A stretch of DNA of 9,824 bases from CAZZDA01 sp964652585 (GTDB lineage: Bacteria; Patescibacteriota; Patescibacteriia; UBA1544), in assembly GCA_964652585.1 (NCBI GenBank), contig CAZZDA010000043.1:1-9824 (forward strand), given 5' to 3'. Position 1 is the stretch's first letter, and every line of letters begins with the position of its first letter. The notes under the pieces are model-generated. The model did not search any database, was not told the origin of the DNA, and saw only the letters and a list, made by a program, of their open reading frames with translations. A program made the translations under genes and the position numbers. Below, in pieces: positions 1-5,922 of the stretch.

Positions 1-178
1 GTCTATAGTTAGCGCAATTATTACTTTTTTTGTGATTTTAACCGGACACTAGTATTGTAATTACTGTACTTACCTTAATAATGACTATTCCAGTAATTAA
101 AGATTTGTTTTAATATATGAGCCAAAACTTCACTTAACACGGCGTATCTAGTTCGCAAGCTAAATTAAATTATTTTTT
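1..178. other. AT-rich left edge, no intact gene
   Basis: No intact coding region is seen. Two short hydrophobic reading stretches abut here in different plus-strand frames. Frame 2 (2-52) reads SIVSAIITFFVILTGH then stop, and frame 3 (about 42-113) reads TSIVITVLTLIMTIPVIKDLF in two consecutive pieces then stop. A single +1 shift near 45-50 would join them into a plausible membrane-protein C-terminus, so this could be the tail of a gene entering from outside the window with a frameshift or a base-call error. AT-rich DNA codes for hydrophobic residues by chance, so this is weak. I see no tRNA and no clear promoter. Confidence 0.3.
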
Positions 179-433
179 ATGCAAAAACTATTAAAAAGTA
201 TTTCGGAATGGATTTTGGGAGTATTTTTTATATACCTGATGTTTCTGGTTATATCTATTATTCCTGCAATACCATTATCACCATTTATACTTTATGAATT
301 CATAAAAAACCCATCTACATGGTCAGATTTACATATTTATTATCAAATAGTTGTTACAATTGGCACTATCATATTTTTAGGCATTATAGCTATTGAAATC
401 AATAAATTAATTCAATGCTTAAGAAGAAAATAA
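179..433 (+). CDS. small hypothetical membrane protein, two TM helices
   Basis: This 84-residue protein is not recognised as any named family. It has a short N-terminal stretch with Lys residues (KLLKS), a first hydrophobic helix at about residues 11-33, a polar loop at 41-53 (NPSTWSD), a second hydrophobic helix at about 55-74, and a basic end (LRRK). This pattern predicts a two-pass inner-membrane protein with both ends in the cytoplasm. The ATG follows a T-rich run with no Shine-Dalgarno, as for most genes here. The gene stands alone on the plus strand, facing the toxin-type module, and is visibly more AT-rich than the rest of the window, so it may be acquired DNA. The open frame is short but the coherent topology supports it as real. 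Confidence 0.55.
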   Translation: MQKLLKSISEWILGVFFIYLMFLVISIIPAIPLSPFILYEFIKNPSTWSDLHIYYQIVVTIGTIIFLGIIAIEINKLIQCLRRK

Positions 434-527
434 TTTAATTCTTAACACTTGCTCACGCAAATTTCGTTTCCGTTGATCGCTCCACCCATATTGCTTCGCT
501 CACTTTGTATCTTGCATACACAAAACA

Positions 528-559
528 ACACCCTTACAAACTTGAGTTTGTAAGGGTGT
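528..559 (-). terminator. Rho-independent terminator of the AbiEii-type gene
   Basis: A perfect stem pairs 528-541 with 546-559 (14 bp, TTGA loop). Read on the minus strand it is followed by TGTTTTGTG, a U-rich tail. It lies 30 bp beyond the stop codon at 590, the right place to end the minus-strand toxin module. On the plus strand the tail is AACATTTCTTG, so it might also weakly stop transcripts from the small membrane protein gene. Confidence 0.75.
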
Positions 560-589
560 AACATTTCTTGTATACACTTAAATCTTACG

Positions 590-1210
590 CTAACTCAAGC
601 TAAATTTGGTTAGCGCTTTTTTTATTTTTCGCTCGCTTGTTTCAAATCCGGGCAAAAACTCTACTTCTTCGTTGTAGTTAACATCCTCAAAATACGATAA
701 TTGTGTTTTAAAAATCTTTTCGTTAAATTCATTTGCGAAAATCTTTTTTGCTTTTGCCGTAATATCATCTACCGCGCAATGATCTTTGAGAATAAAATAT
801 AAGTCAACATAATCCTTCCATTTTGCTCTTTTCCCCAAAGCAAACGCTTTCATAGCGGCAAGGGTGAGAAGATCCGGTATCTGAATAAGCGTATCAAGCT
901 TACAGGTATAAGGTATAGCAAAAGGATAATGAAAAAACGTGATTTTTACCCCTTCAGCCAAAAAAGTGAATTCTCCTTCTCTGTTCACGAGCACCTTGTC
1001 AATACTTGCCACGCTTTTGAGCCTTCTTTCCAGTACAATATTTTTAAAACCTTCTAACGAAAATAAATCAAAATCAATAGAACGCCTATGCCCCAAATGC
1101 AAAGCAATAGCTGTTCCGCCAACCAATCCAAAATCTTTTCCGAATTTTTTTAAAAACGGGAAGAGCTCAAATTGTTCCTCTGACAAAATTTCTTTATGCA
1201 AGTTAGGCAT
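590..1210 (-). CDS. nucleotidyltransferase, AbiEii/AbiGii toxin family
   Basis: This 206-residue protein carries the hallmarks of the AbiEii/AbiGii (DUF1814) nucleotidyltransferase family. Residues 31-37 are GGTAIAL, followed by GHRRSIDFDLF (40-50), in which D46 and D48 are the expected metal-binding aspartates. A second conserved block is at about 120-141 (MKAFALGKRAKWKDYVDLYFIL with K121, K132, D133 and D136). Family members act in the cytoplasm as toxin components of AbiE-type toxin-antitoxin or phage-abortive systems that transfer nucleotides to a target, in studied cases tRNA. Its length is shorter than classical AbiEii (about 300 residues) but typical of compact DUF1814 proteins. It overlaps the upstream small gene by 8 bp, so translation is probably coupled. 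No Shine-Dalgarno is seen. The family call is firm; a true toxin role is inference, since housekeeping-like relatives exist. Confidence 0.88.
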   Translation of the reverse strand: MPNLHKEILSEEQFELFPFLKKFGKDFGLVGGTAIALHLGHRRSIDFDLFSLEGFKNIVLERRLKSVASIDKVLVNREGEFTFLAEGVKITFFHYPFAIPYTCKLDTLIQIPDLLTLAAMKAFALGKRAKWKDYVDLYFILKDHCAVDDITAKAKKIFANEFNEKIFKTQLSYFEDVNYNEEVEFLPGFETSERKIKKALTKFSLS

Positions 1211-1472
1211 ATTTTTTGAAGTATAACGTAAAGTAGTGTGTTACCTCTGGATAGTAATTAGTCCGCATGCGTTTTTTGCTCGTTTGCTTTCTGAAAATTT
1301 TGGCGACTTCTTTTATGCCCATAATTTTTATGAGCTCTTGCACGTCATCCCAATCGCCGTAATTCAACGTCGCCTCAACGATTGAGTCAGCATTGAGTTT
1401 GTCGTAATCACGCACGTACCAAATAAGATATTTGCGTTTTTTGATGAAGTCGTGGATGGTTGTTTTTTTCAT
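1203..1472 (-). CDS. small partner of AbiEii-type toxin, putative antitoxin (DUF6922-like)
   Basis: This is an 89-residue protein with a charged N-terminus (MKKTTIHDFIKKRKYLIWYV), a central segment with NYGDWDDVQELIKIMG (38-53), and a basic, aromatic C-terminus. The pattern of 'D-x-x-K-L ... Y-G-D-W-D-D ... L ... G' with a basic tail resembles the small DUF6922-type proteins that precede AbiEii genes in many CPR and Bacteroidota genomes. I recognise this from context and general look, not from a decisive motif. It could neutralise the nucleotidyltransferase or bind DNA to autoregulate; neither is shown by the sequence. It lacks the winged-helix length of classical AbiEi (about 180-280 residues). 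The start ATG lies only 2 bp from the end of the palindromic element, so the native promoter and leader may have been displaced. Confidence 0.65.
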   Translation of the reverse strand: MKKTTIHDFIKKRKYLIWYVRDYDKLNADSIVEATLNYGDWDDVQELIKIMGIKEVAKIFRKQTSKKRMRTNYYPEVTHYFTLYFKKYA

Positions 1473-1474
1473 AC

Positions 1475-1658
1475 TATGGATAGCACGCTACATAATAGAA
1501 CTTAGAAGCAACGAAAATGAGCAAGGTGTGTAGTTTTGGAGCGCGAAATATACCGGAGGTGTAGCCAAAGCTACAGTGAGGATTATTTCGCGCGAAAAAC
1601 AAGCAGATTGCCATTTTCGTTGTCTTATGGAGTACGATTGTGTAGCGTGCTATCCATA
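1475..1658. mobile_element. 184 bp palindromic MITE-like element with 18 bp TIRs
   Basis: The ends are perfect 18 bp inverted repeats: TATGGATAGCACGCTACA at 1475-1492 and its reverse complement at 1641-1658. Further inverted matches occur at 1509-1519/1612-1622 (11 bp), 1541-1550/1584-1593 (10 bp, GCGCGAAATA) and 1560-1565/1570-1575 (6 bp with a CAAA loop). The whole unit can therefore fold into one long interrupted hairpin. Each end begins with TA, which fits a TA target duplication of the IS630/Tc1-mariner type, although symmetry prevents proof. No transposase is encoded, so any movement would need one in trans. It encodes the last ten residues of the neighbouring glycosyltransferase and ends 2 bp before the putative antitoxin start. 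Alternatively it is an extragenic palindrome domesticated as an RNA hairpin. Confidence 0.7.
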
Positions 1659-2740
1659 ATTTTAGCATATTTTAGCGTATTTGTCCATGATTGTTTGTAC
1701 AACACAAGCGTTTTTTCGAGAGTTGGCAGTTGCATAATTGCTTCATGTGCATTTTTTGCCAATTGACTCCTGAGATTACCATCTTCCCTTATACGCAACA
1801 TAGCGCGAGCAAGCGATTCTGTATCGTCTACAGGAATAACCAAGCCGCTCTCCTCATTTTTTATCACCTCACCGGCGCAGCCGACATCAGTCATGATAAT
1901 TGGCAATCCGTAGCTTGCTGCTTCAATCACGACCAATCCCCACCCTTCATAATCAGAGGTGAGCACAAACGCGTCAGCTTGTTTATAGAATGATTCTAAA
2001 TTTTTCTTCTGTCCGTATAATTGTATATTTTTCTCAAGTCCTTGATTCTTAATTTCTGATTCCAATTTTTTTCTTTCTTCTCCTTCTCCAACTATCCAAA
2101 GTTCCGTTTTTGGATGTTTTTTTATGATATCGGAAAATACCTCAATTTGCATGCTCATATTTTTTATCGGCACTAACCTCCCCACCGTCAAAAAAACAAA
2201 TTTTTCACTTTCTTTCTTTCGTGCTTCATACTCCCTGCTACGTACTTCGCTGTAAATTGGTACCACTGTAATCCTCTCTTCTTGTACGCCAAAACTTTCA
2301 ACTAATTGCTGCTGCAATCGTTTACTCACCACGCGCACCGCGTCAGCACGCGAAAGAAGAAATTTTGCTAAAATCTTTCTAAAACCTGTATATTGCTCCC
2401 ATCCATGCACTTGCACCTCAAGTCCTATTTGAAATTTCCTCGCAAGCATATAACCAACAAATCCTAAATAATATGGATCTTGGACGGTCACCACATCATA
2501 TACCCTTTCGCGCATACGATGTTTTGCCAGACAATGCAAGTTGAAAAGTTGTAACGGCTTTACCAAACCACCGCTTCCAAGCGCCGTTACTCTATCAGAA
2601 AGCGGCACGCTCTCGCGTTTTGGAGCCGGCACAAGAACATCATAGCGCGCGACCTGCGTACCATATATTCTCAATCTTTTCGCAACAGCCGATTGAGTAT
2701 CTAAGACAGATCGATCATTTCCAATACTTAATACTTTCAT
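1625..2740 (-). CDS. glycosyltransferase, GT4 type (GT-B fold)
   Basis: This 371-residue retaining glycosyltransferase of the GT4 family would transfer a sugar from a nucleotide-sugar donor to a cell-surface glycan or lipid in the cytoplasm. The N-terminal acceptor domain spans about 1-165. The C-terminal donor domain has VGRLVPIKN (186-194, phosphate-binding loop with R188 and K193), IVGEGEERKKLE (216-227) and the E-x7-E signature EGWGLVVIE (265-273), followed by AASYGLPII and GCAGEVI. The ATG overlaps the stop of the upstream glycosyltransferase by 4 bp (ATGA), so the two are co-translated. Residues 362-371 (MDSTLHNRTP) and the stop come from the palindromic element, so the native C-terminus was probably replaced near residue 361. 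This lies beyond the catalytic core and should not inactivate the enzyme. Sugar and acceptor cannot be told. Confidence 0.92.
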   Translation of the reverse strand: MKVLSIGNDRSVLDTQSAVAKRLRIYGTQVARYDVLVPAPKRESVPLSDRVTALGSGGLVKPLQLFNLHCLAKHRMRERVYDVVTVQDPYYLGFVGYMLARKFQIGLEVQVHGWEQYTGFRKILAKFLLSRADAVRVVSKRLQQQLVESFGVQEERITVVPIYSEVRSREYEARKKESEKFVFLTVGRLVPIKNMSMQIEVFSDIIKKHPKTELWIVGEGEERKKLESEIKNQGLEKNIQLYGQKKNLESFYKQADAFVLTSDYEGWGLVVIEAASYGLPIIMTDVGCAGEVIKNEESGLVIPVDDTESLARAMLRIREDGNLRSQLAKNAHEAIMQLPTLEKTLVLYKQSWTNTLKYAKIMDSTLHNRTP

Positions 2741-3723
2741 AAAGTTTCAAAAATTTCTATACATTCCCGCGCAATGTCTTTATATGAATGCGTGAAAGAA
2801 AAAGAAGCGATCTTTTCCCGATACGCACGGTAATTTTCTTCATCCGCAAGAAAAAGTATTTTTTGTGCGATATCTTGTTCGTCTAACGGTTCTATAAACA
2901 CACCGATATCTTGCAGCTTGTCATGCAGCCCGCAATCCCTCGTCACAATAAAAGGCTTCCCGAACATTATGGCTTCTAAAATGAAATTAGGACTCACCTC
3001 GGAAAGTGAAGGAAGTATTACCGCATAACAGGTGTGTATTTTTTTCAAAAGCGCTTCACGACTTACAATCTCACTTATTTCAATCTCTAGTGAAGCATTT
3101 TTTTTCCGTACTTGAGTTGCCACCCTTTCTAATGTTTCAATATTTTTAAGATGTATCCGCCTACCCGCCCATAAAAAATTCTTTTGTGCGGGATCAGTGC
3201 TTTCTTTTTTTTCCGGATAATAATTTTCTACAATGCGAGTTTTTTCTTTTTCTATATTATACGCGCGGACAAAAATATCCCTTTGCCAAGCCGTACTACA
3301 TACCACCATGCTACAATTTTCTAAAAGCCACTTAGTTGCATGAAAGATGAATGTCTCTTTAAAAGAATATGGTCGTTTTGTTGTATAAAAGTTTGATAAG
3401 AGCACTTTTTCTTTCGTGCGCTCTACATAGGACTCCCATAAAAAATCTCCTCCGGCACGAATAATTATTTTTTTTCGAAACAAGAGGGCGGCCGCTGTTG
3501 CAGGTAAGCCAACGCTAAAGGTGTCTAAGGCAAGAACCGTATCAACGCCACGCAAAGAGAGCACGACGCGAAGAAAATAAAAAATATGCCGTATACCGTG
3601 CGGCATTCTTTTCTCTAAGCGGTAGGGAATTACTTTGACCGTATGGCCAAGTGCTGCAAATTCTTCACGAATCGATTTTGCATAATGCGCGGGTCCGCCA
3701 ATATCGGGAGGGTAAATTCCTGT
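2737..3723 (-). CDS. glycosyltransferase, GT4 type, 5' end lost in gap
   Basis: About 328 residues are readable up to the N gap. They begin with TGIYPPDIGGPAHYAKSI, the glycine-rich loop that usually starts about seven residues from the N-terminus in GT4 enzymes (MKILI-type strand first), so only a few codons plus the start are missing. Counting from that Thr, the donor domain has WAGRRIHLKN (185-194, with R189 and K193) and SEVSPNFILEA (241-251, E-x7-E), then FGKPFIVTRDCGLHD. The role is cytoplasmic sugar transfer in surface glycan synthesis, together with the overlapping downstream glycosyltransferase; both probably act on the same polymer. A start just right of the gap (3852, MSFCVKGFC) is an artefact: the frame through the N is arbitrary, and that stretch is a plus-strand promoter. 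The promoter of this operon lies in or beyond the gap. Confidence 0.88.
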   Translation of the reverse strand, partial: TGIYPPDIGGPAHYAKSIREEFAALGHTVKVIPYRLEKRMPHGIRHIFYFLRVVLSLRGVDTVLALDTFSVGLPATAAALLFRKKIIIRAGGDFLWESYVERTKEKVLLSNFYTTKRPYSFKETFIFHATKWLLENCSMVVCSTAWQRDIFVRAYNIEKEKTRIVENYYPEKKESTDPAQKNFLWAGRRIHLKNIETLERVATQVRKKNASLEIEISEIVSREALLKKIHTCYAVILPSLSEVSPNFILEAIMFGKPFIVTRDCGLHDKLQDIGVFIEPLDEQDIAQKILFLADEENYRAYREKIASFSFTHSYKDIARECIEIFETL

Positions 3724-3823
3724 NNNNNNNNNNNNNNNNNNNNNNNNNNNNNNNNNNNNNNNNNNNNNNNNNNNNNNNNNNNNNNNNNNNNNNNNNNNNN
3801 NNNNNNNNNNNNNNNNNNNNNNN
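3724..3823. other. assembly gap, 100 N
   Basis: There are exactly 100 N, the usual placeholder for a gap of unknown size. It hides the start and promoter of the minus-strand glycosyltransferase operon, and perhaps more genes. Linkage of the two sides rests on scaffolding only. Confidence 0.98.
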
Positions 3824-3835
3824 CTGCAAAAACCC

Positions 3836-3864
3836 TTGACACAAAAACTCAATTATGTTACTAT
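3836..3864 (+). promoter_or_regulatory. sigma-70 type promoter of the cold shock gene
   Basis: TTGACA (3836-3841, perfect -35), a 17 bp spacer, then TACTAT (3859-3864), with TG at 3856-3857 forming an extended -10 (TGTTACTAT). Transcription would start near 3871 and leave a leader of about 93 nt before the ATG at 3964. Long leaders are common in cold shock mRNAs. Short complementary pairs in this leader (GTTC/GAAC near 3872-3885, CTGTA/TACAG further on) could form weak hairpins; no known thermosensor or riboswitch is recognised. Confidence 0.75.
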
Positions 3865-3963
3865 TCTCTTGTTCAAATCAGAACTGTAAGAGAAGCAAAG
3901 TCGAGTTTCATTCTACAGCACTCTGTGTTTGAAGTCTTATTCACTTTGTTTCTCAAAAAACTT

Positions 3964-4167
3964 ATGAAAGAAGGAACAATTGCCCGTCTCACAGATCGTG
4001 GGTTCGGCTTCATCGCCCAAGAAGGTGTTGAGAAGGATTTATTCTTCCACTCATCTGAACTCGTAGACGTTCAGTACAACGACCTTAAAGAAGGCGACAA
4101 AGTAACGTTTGATATCGGCGAAGGTCAAAAAGGACCAAACGCTACAAACGTTCAATTGGCAAACTAA
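3964..4167 (+). CDS. cold shock protein, CSD family
   Basis: This 67-residue single-domain OB-fold protein binds single-stranded RNA or DNA in the cytoplasm and acts as an RNA chaperone. RNP1 is RGFGFI (12-17) and RNP2 is DLFFHSS (25-31). The N-terminal MKEGTIARLTDRGFGFI and the ending KGPNATNVQLAN match the compact cold shock proteins common in Parcubacteria. The start ATG at 3964 is set by homology. The frame is open upstream through the gap, but that extension has no cold shock character and covers the promoter. No Shine-Dalgarno precedes the ATG (CTCAAAAAACTT). The gene is monocistronic, with a strong promoter and a strong terminator, which suggests high expression. Confidence 0.95.
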   Translation: MKEGTIARLTDRGFGFIAQEGVEKDLFFHSSELVDVQYNDLKEGDKVTFDIGEGQKGPNATNVQLAN

Positions 4168-4186
4168 TTATTTGGAATGCTACAAT

Positions 4187-4230
4187 CCCCCACCCTCCGC
4201 CAGCTGGCGGATAAAGGGTGGGGGGTTTTG
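4187..4230 (+). terminator. strong Rho-independent terminator after the cold shock gene
   Basis: A 10 bp GC-rich stem pairs 4187-4196 (CCCCCACCCT) with 4215-4224 (AGGGTGGGGG), and is followed by GGTTTTGTTTG. It begins 19 bp after the cold shock stop. The minus-strand metallopeptidase gene ends at 4245, so the hairpin sits between converging genes. The minus-strand tail (ATTGTAGC) is poor in T, so it mainly serves the plus strand. Confidence 0.85.
4196..4211. repeat. perfect 16 bp palindrome inside the terminator loop
   Basis: TCCGCCAGCTGGCGGA is a perfect palindrome occupying nearly the whole loop of the cold shock terminator, creating a two-level hairpin. Palindromes with this core are, from memory, widely dispersed in Parcubacteria genomes; the copy number here cannot be counted from one window. 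Confidence 0.6.
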
Positions 4231-4244
4231 TTTGTAGACTAAAA

Positions 4245-4808
4245 TTATTGGTAAAGGTGATTGTACTTTTTTAATCCTTTCTGTCTTTCTTTATAGTCAG
4301 GAAGAATAGATGCAACTAGCGTCCAAAACCGTTTTGAGTGATTCATCTCTTTCAAGTGGCACAGCTCATGTACAATTAAGTAGTCAACCAACTTGTCCGG
4401 CAAAAAGAGAATTCTGTAATTAAAATTGAGATTACCTTTACTGGAACAGCTCCCCCACCGCGTCTTTTGATTTCTCACAGAAATACTCTTAAAGGAAAAG
4501 TGAGAGTGTTTATTAAAGTACGCGATCTTCTCGGAAATATGTTTCCGCGCCCTTTCTTTGTAGAGCAGATACTCAGCTCTCGTGTGTTTTTTCGGGCGTA
4601 ATGCTTTGTTTTGTTGAAACGCCTCAACGTGCTTGATAACCCACTGCTTTTTCTCTTCAACAAATCTCTCCACTGTAGCCACGCCAACACCATAAGGTAT
4701 CGTCACCACCACGCGTCCATCACCATGCACCGCTAAATTCATGTACTTCGCGCGCTTACTCCGCCGCACCGTATAGGGAATATTATTTTGTCTTTTTTCC
4801 TTCTGCAT
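4245..4808 (-). CDS. YgjP-type zinc metallopeptidase (SprT/DUF45-like)
   Basis: This 187-residue protein belongs to the YgjP-like (DUF45) metallopeptidase family. The zincin motif HELCH is at 147-151 (H147, E148, H151), and the third ligand is H157 in KEMNHSKRFW. Before it comes the family block QKTRWGSCSSKGNLNFNYRI (114-133), and near the N-terminus is the usual β-rich segment SKRAKYMNLAVHGDGRVVVTIP (17-38). All expected catalytic residues are present, and the length is near, though slightly below, the family's usual 220-240. It has no signal peptide, so it is cytoplasmic. Substrates of the family are poorly known. The gene starts 15 bp after the methyltransferase stop, so the two form an operon. 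No Shine-Dalgarno is seen. Confidence 0.92.
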   Translation of the reverse strand: MQKEKRQNNIPYTVRRSKRAKYMNLAVHGDGRVVVTIPYGVGVATVERFVEEKKQWVIKHVEAFQQNKALRPKKHTRAEYLLYKERARKHISEKIAYFNKHSHFSFKSISVRNQKTRWGSCSSKGNLNFNYRILFLPDKLVDYLIVHELCHLKEMNHSKRFWTLVASILPDYKERQKGLKKYNHLYQ

Positions 4809-4823
4809 GCAGTAATAAATGTG

Positions 4824-5582
4824 TTATTTTTTCTTTTCAAGAATAGCAACGTATTGCGCATCTTTTGTGGTAAGAAACTTTTTCACTTTCCATTGAGTGT
4901 CTGCGAGAATCATCTTCATTTCCGTACGTGAGACCATAAGATAGTCAAACCAAGAACTTTTTAATGCACCATAGCGAATTCGCAACCGGAGCTGACCTCC
5001 CATACGTCCCCTCCCCCTGTTCAATGCATGGTAGCTAAGATGATCTCTGTCATGTGTCTTATACGGATCATTAGTTTGCGCGATAATAATTCCATCAGGT
5101 GCTGTAATACGATACATTTTCTTCAGCAAACGCTTTGCTTGCTTTTGCCCCGCGAACAAACCAAAATTATTACCCAACATAAGCATCGTATCAAAAGAAT
5201 TTTCTTTAAAAACATCTATCTCTTCTATAGGCAGTACCTTGGCTTTTTTCAAGCCGCGCAAACGGGAAATTTTTATAGCGAGCGGAGAATTATCTATACC
5301 GGTTACCTCATAGCCCTTTTTCTGCAGGTATAGCGCATGCCTTGCGCCGGCACAACCAACATCCAGAACTCGCCCTTGAACATAACGCATGGCCATTTTG
5401 TCCGTTGGCGGCCAGTCTTTGTAGTCTGAAAAATATATCTTACCGTAGCCATCTGCATTGATATATCCATCATCCCGCTCCACAATTTCCAGATCAGTTT
5501 GTTTCTTATACAAGCCCCACAGCTCCTCGCCGTAAACATCACTATGCGTTGCTTTGTTCACTTTTTTTATTGTTTTATTCAT
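4824..5582 (-). CDS. class I SAM-dependent methyltransferase
   Basis: This 252-residue Rossmann-fold methyltransferase has motif I VLDVGCAGARHALYL (72-86, glycine loop binding SAM) and the acidic end of β2 in GYEVTGIDNSP (90-100, D97). The β4 region is NSFDTMLMLGNNFGLF, followed by a post-motif strand PDGIIIAQ. The N-terminal 70 residues, rich in Asp and Tyr (YGEELWGLYKKQ, YFSDYKDWPPTD), probably form a lid or substrate domain. The pattern matches the broad Methyltransf_11/25 group; the methyl acceptor (small molecule, lipid or protein) cannot be read from the sequence. It is first in an operon with the YgjP-type peptidase. The ATG at 5582 is the only in-frame start giving a sensible N-terminus; no Shine-Dalgarno. 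Confidence 0.9.
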   Translation of the reverse strand: MNKTIKKVNKATHSDVYGEELWGLYKKQTDLEIVERDDGYINADGYGKIYFSDYKDWPPTDKMAMRYVQGRVLDVGCAGARHALYLQKKGYEVTGIDNSPLAIKISRLRGLKKAKVLPIEEIDVFKENSFDTMLMLGNNFGLFAGQKQAKRLLKKMYRITAPDGIIIAQTNDPYKTHDRDHLSYHALNRGRGRMGGQLRLRIRYGALKSSWFDYLMVSRTEMKMILADTQWKVKKFLTTKDAQYVAILEKKK

Positions 5583-5886
5583 ATGTATGTAACTGCTCTA
5601 TTATTCTTTTCAGTCTATCATTATTCTACCATTCACGCGAATAAGGGCGTACTCTGTCTTTGATTGTAAAGTGTACAGAATTAACTCTAGAGTTAACCTG
5701 TCTGCCATGCCTACCGGCAGGCAGGCGACAGGCAGGTTCAAGAGTTAATTTTTTTGTACATCATAAAAAGATGTCGTATTCACAGCTTGGTGCCCGCAAA
5801 TTTACATAATAAATATACACTTTTTATGCACAGGCGGGTAATTTACAACCGCTAGTAAGTGTGGTAACGTTGATACCCCTTTCCCC
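5583..5886. other. divergent intergenic region
   Basis: These 304 bp separate the minus-strand methyltransferase operon from the plus-strand surface operon. They contain a TAGAAT -10-like hexamer on the minus strand (5628-5623) without a convincing -35, a large palindromic repeat (5672-5760), and, at the right edge, the promoter of the surface operon. No open reading frame or tRNA is seen. Confidence 0.6.
5672..5760. repeat. large composite palindromic repeat
   Basis: Outer TGTACA copies (5672-5677 and 5755-5760) enclose a 10 bp inverted repeat AATTAACTCT/AGAGTTAATT (5679-5688 with 5741-5750). Inside it are CCTGTC/GACAGG (5697-5702 with 5727-5732) and a GC-rich core with TGCC/GGCA repeats (5703-5725, ACCGGCAGGCAGG). 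The left arm also holds a self-contained 16 bp palindrome TTAACTCTAGAGTTAA (5681-5696), giving alternative folds. On the plus strand the right arm runs into seven T, so it resembles a terminator, yet no plus-strand gene lies upstream of it. GGCAGGCAGG palindromes are, from memory, dispersed repeats in Parcubacteria. Confidence 0.7.
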
Positions 5887-5898
5887 TTGCCGTATAGT
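5870..5898 (+). promoter_or_regulatory. sigma-70 type promoter of the surface operon
   Basis: TTGATA (5870-5875), a 17 bp spacer, then TATAGT (5893-5898). Transcription would start about 5904-5906, leaving a leader of roughly 18 nt to the ATG at 5923. This excludes the upstream in-frame TTG at 5887, which lies inside the promoter, and fixes the start of the surface protein. Confidence 0.72.
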
Positions 5899-5922
5899 GT
5901 TTGTTTTTTAATCTCAACACAT

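Noticed and set aside
131..450. Integron-like cassette: the small membrane gene flanked by CTTAACAC, with ACTTAAC fitting the RYYYAAC core site.
   Set aside because: No matching GTTRRRY partner in the proper place, no long imperfect palindrome after the ORF, and no integrase in view. An 8 bp repeat in AT-rich DNA is expected by chance.
3643..4167. Long plus-strand reading frame running through the gap into the cold shock gene.
   Set aside because: It is open only because N are read as unknown residues; its upstream part overlaps the glycosyltransferase on the other strand and the cold shock promoter. The cold shock protein itself begins at 3964.
5887..5922. Upstream TTG start (5887) for the surface protein.
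   Set aside because: It lies inside the TTGATA-17-TATAGT promoter, and the 12 extra residues do not improve the signal peptide. ATG 5923 is the better start.
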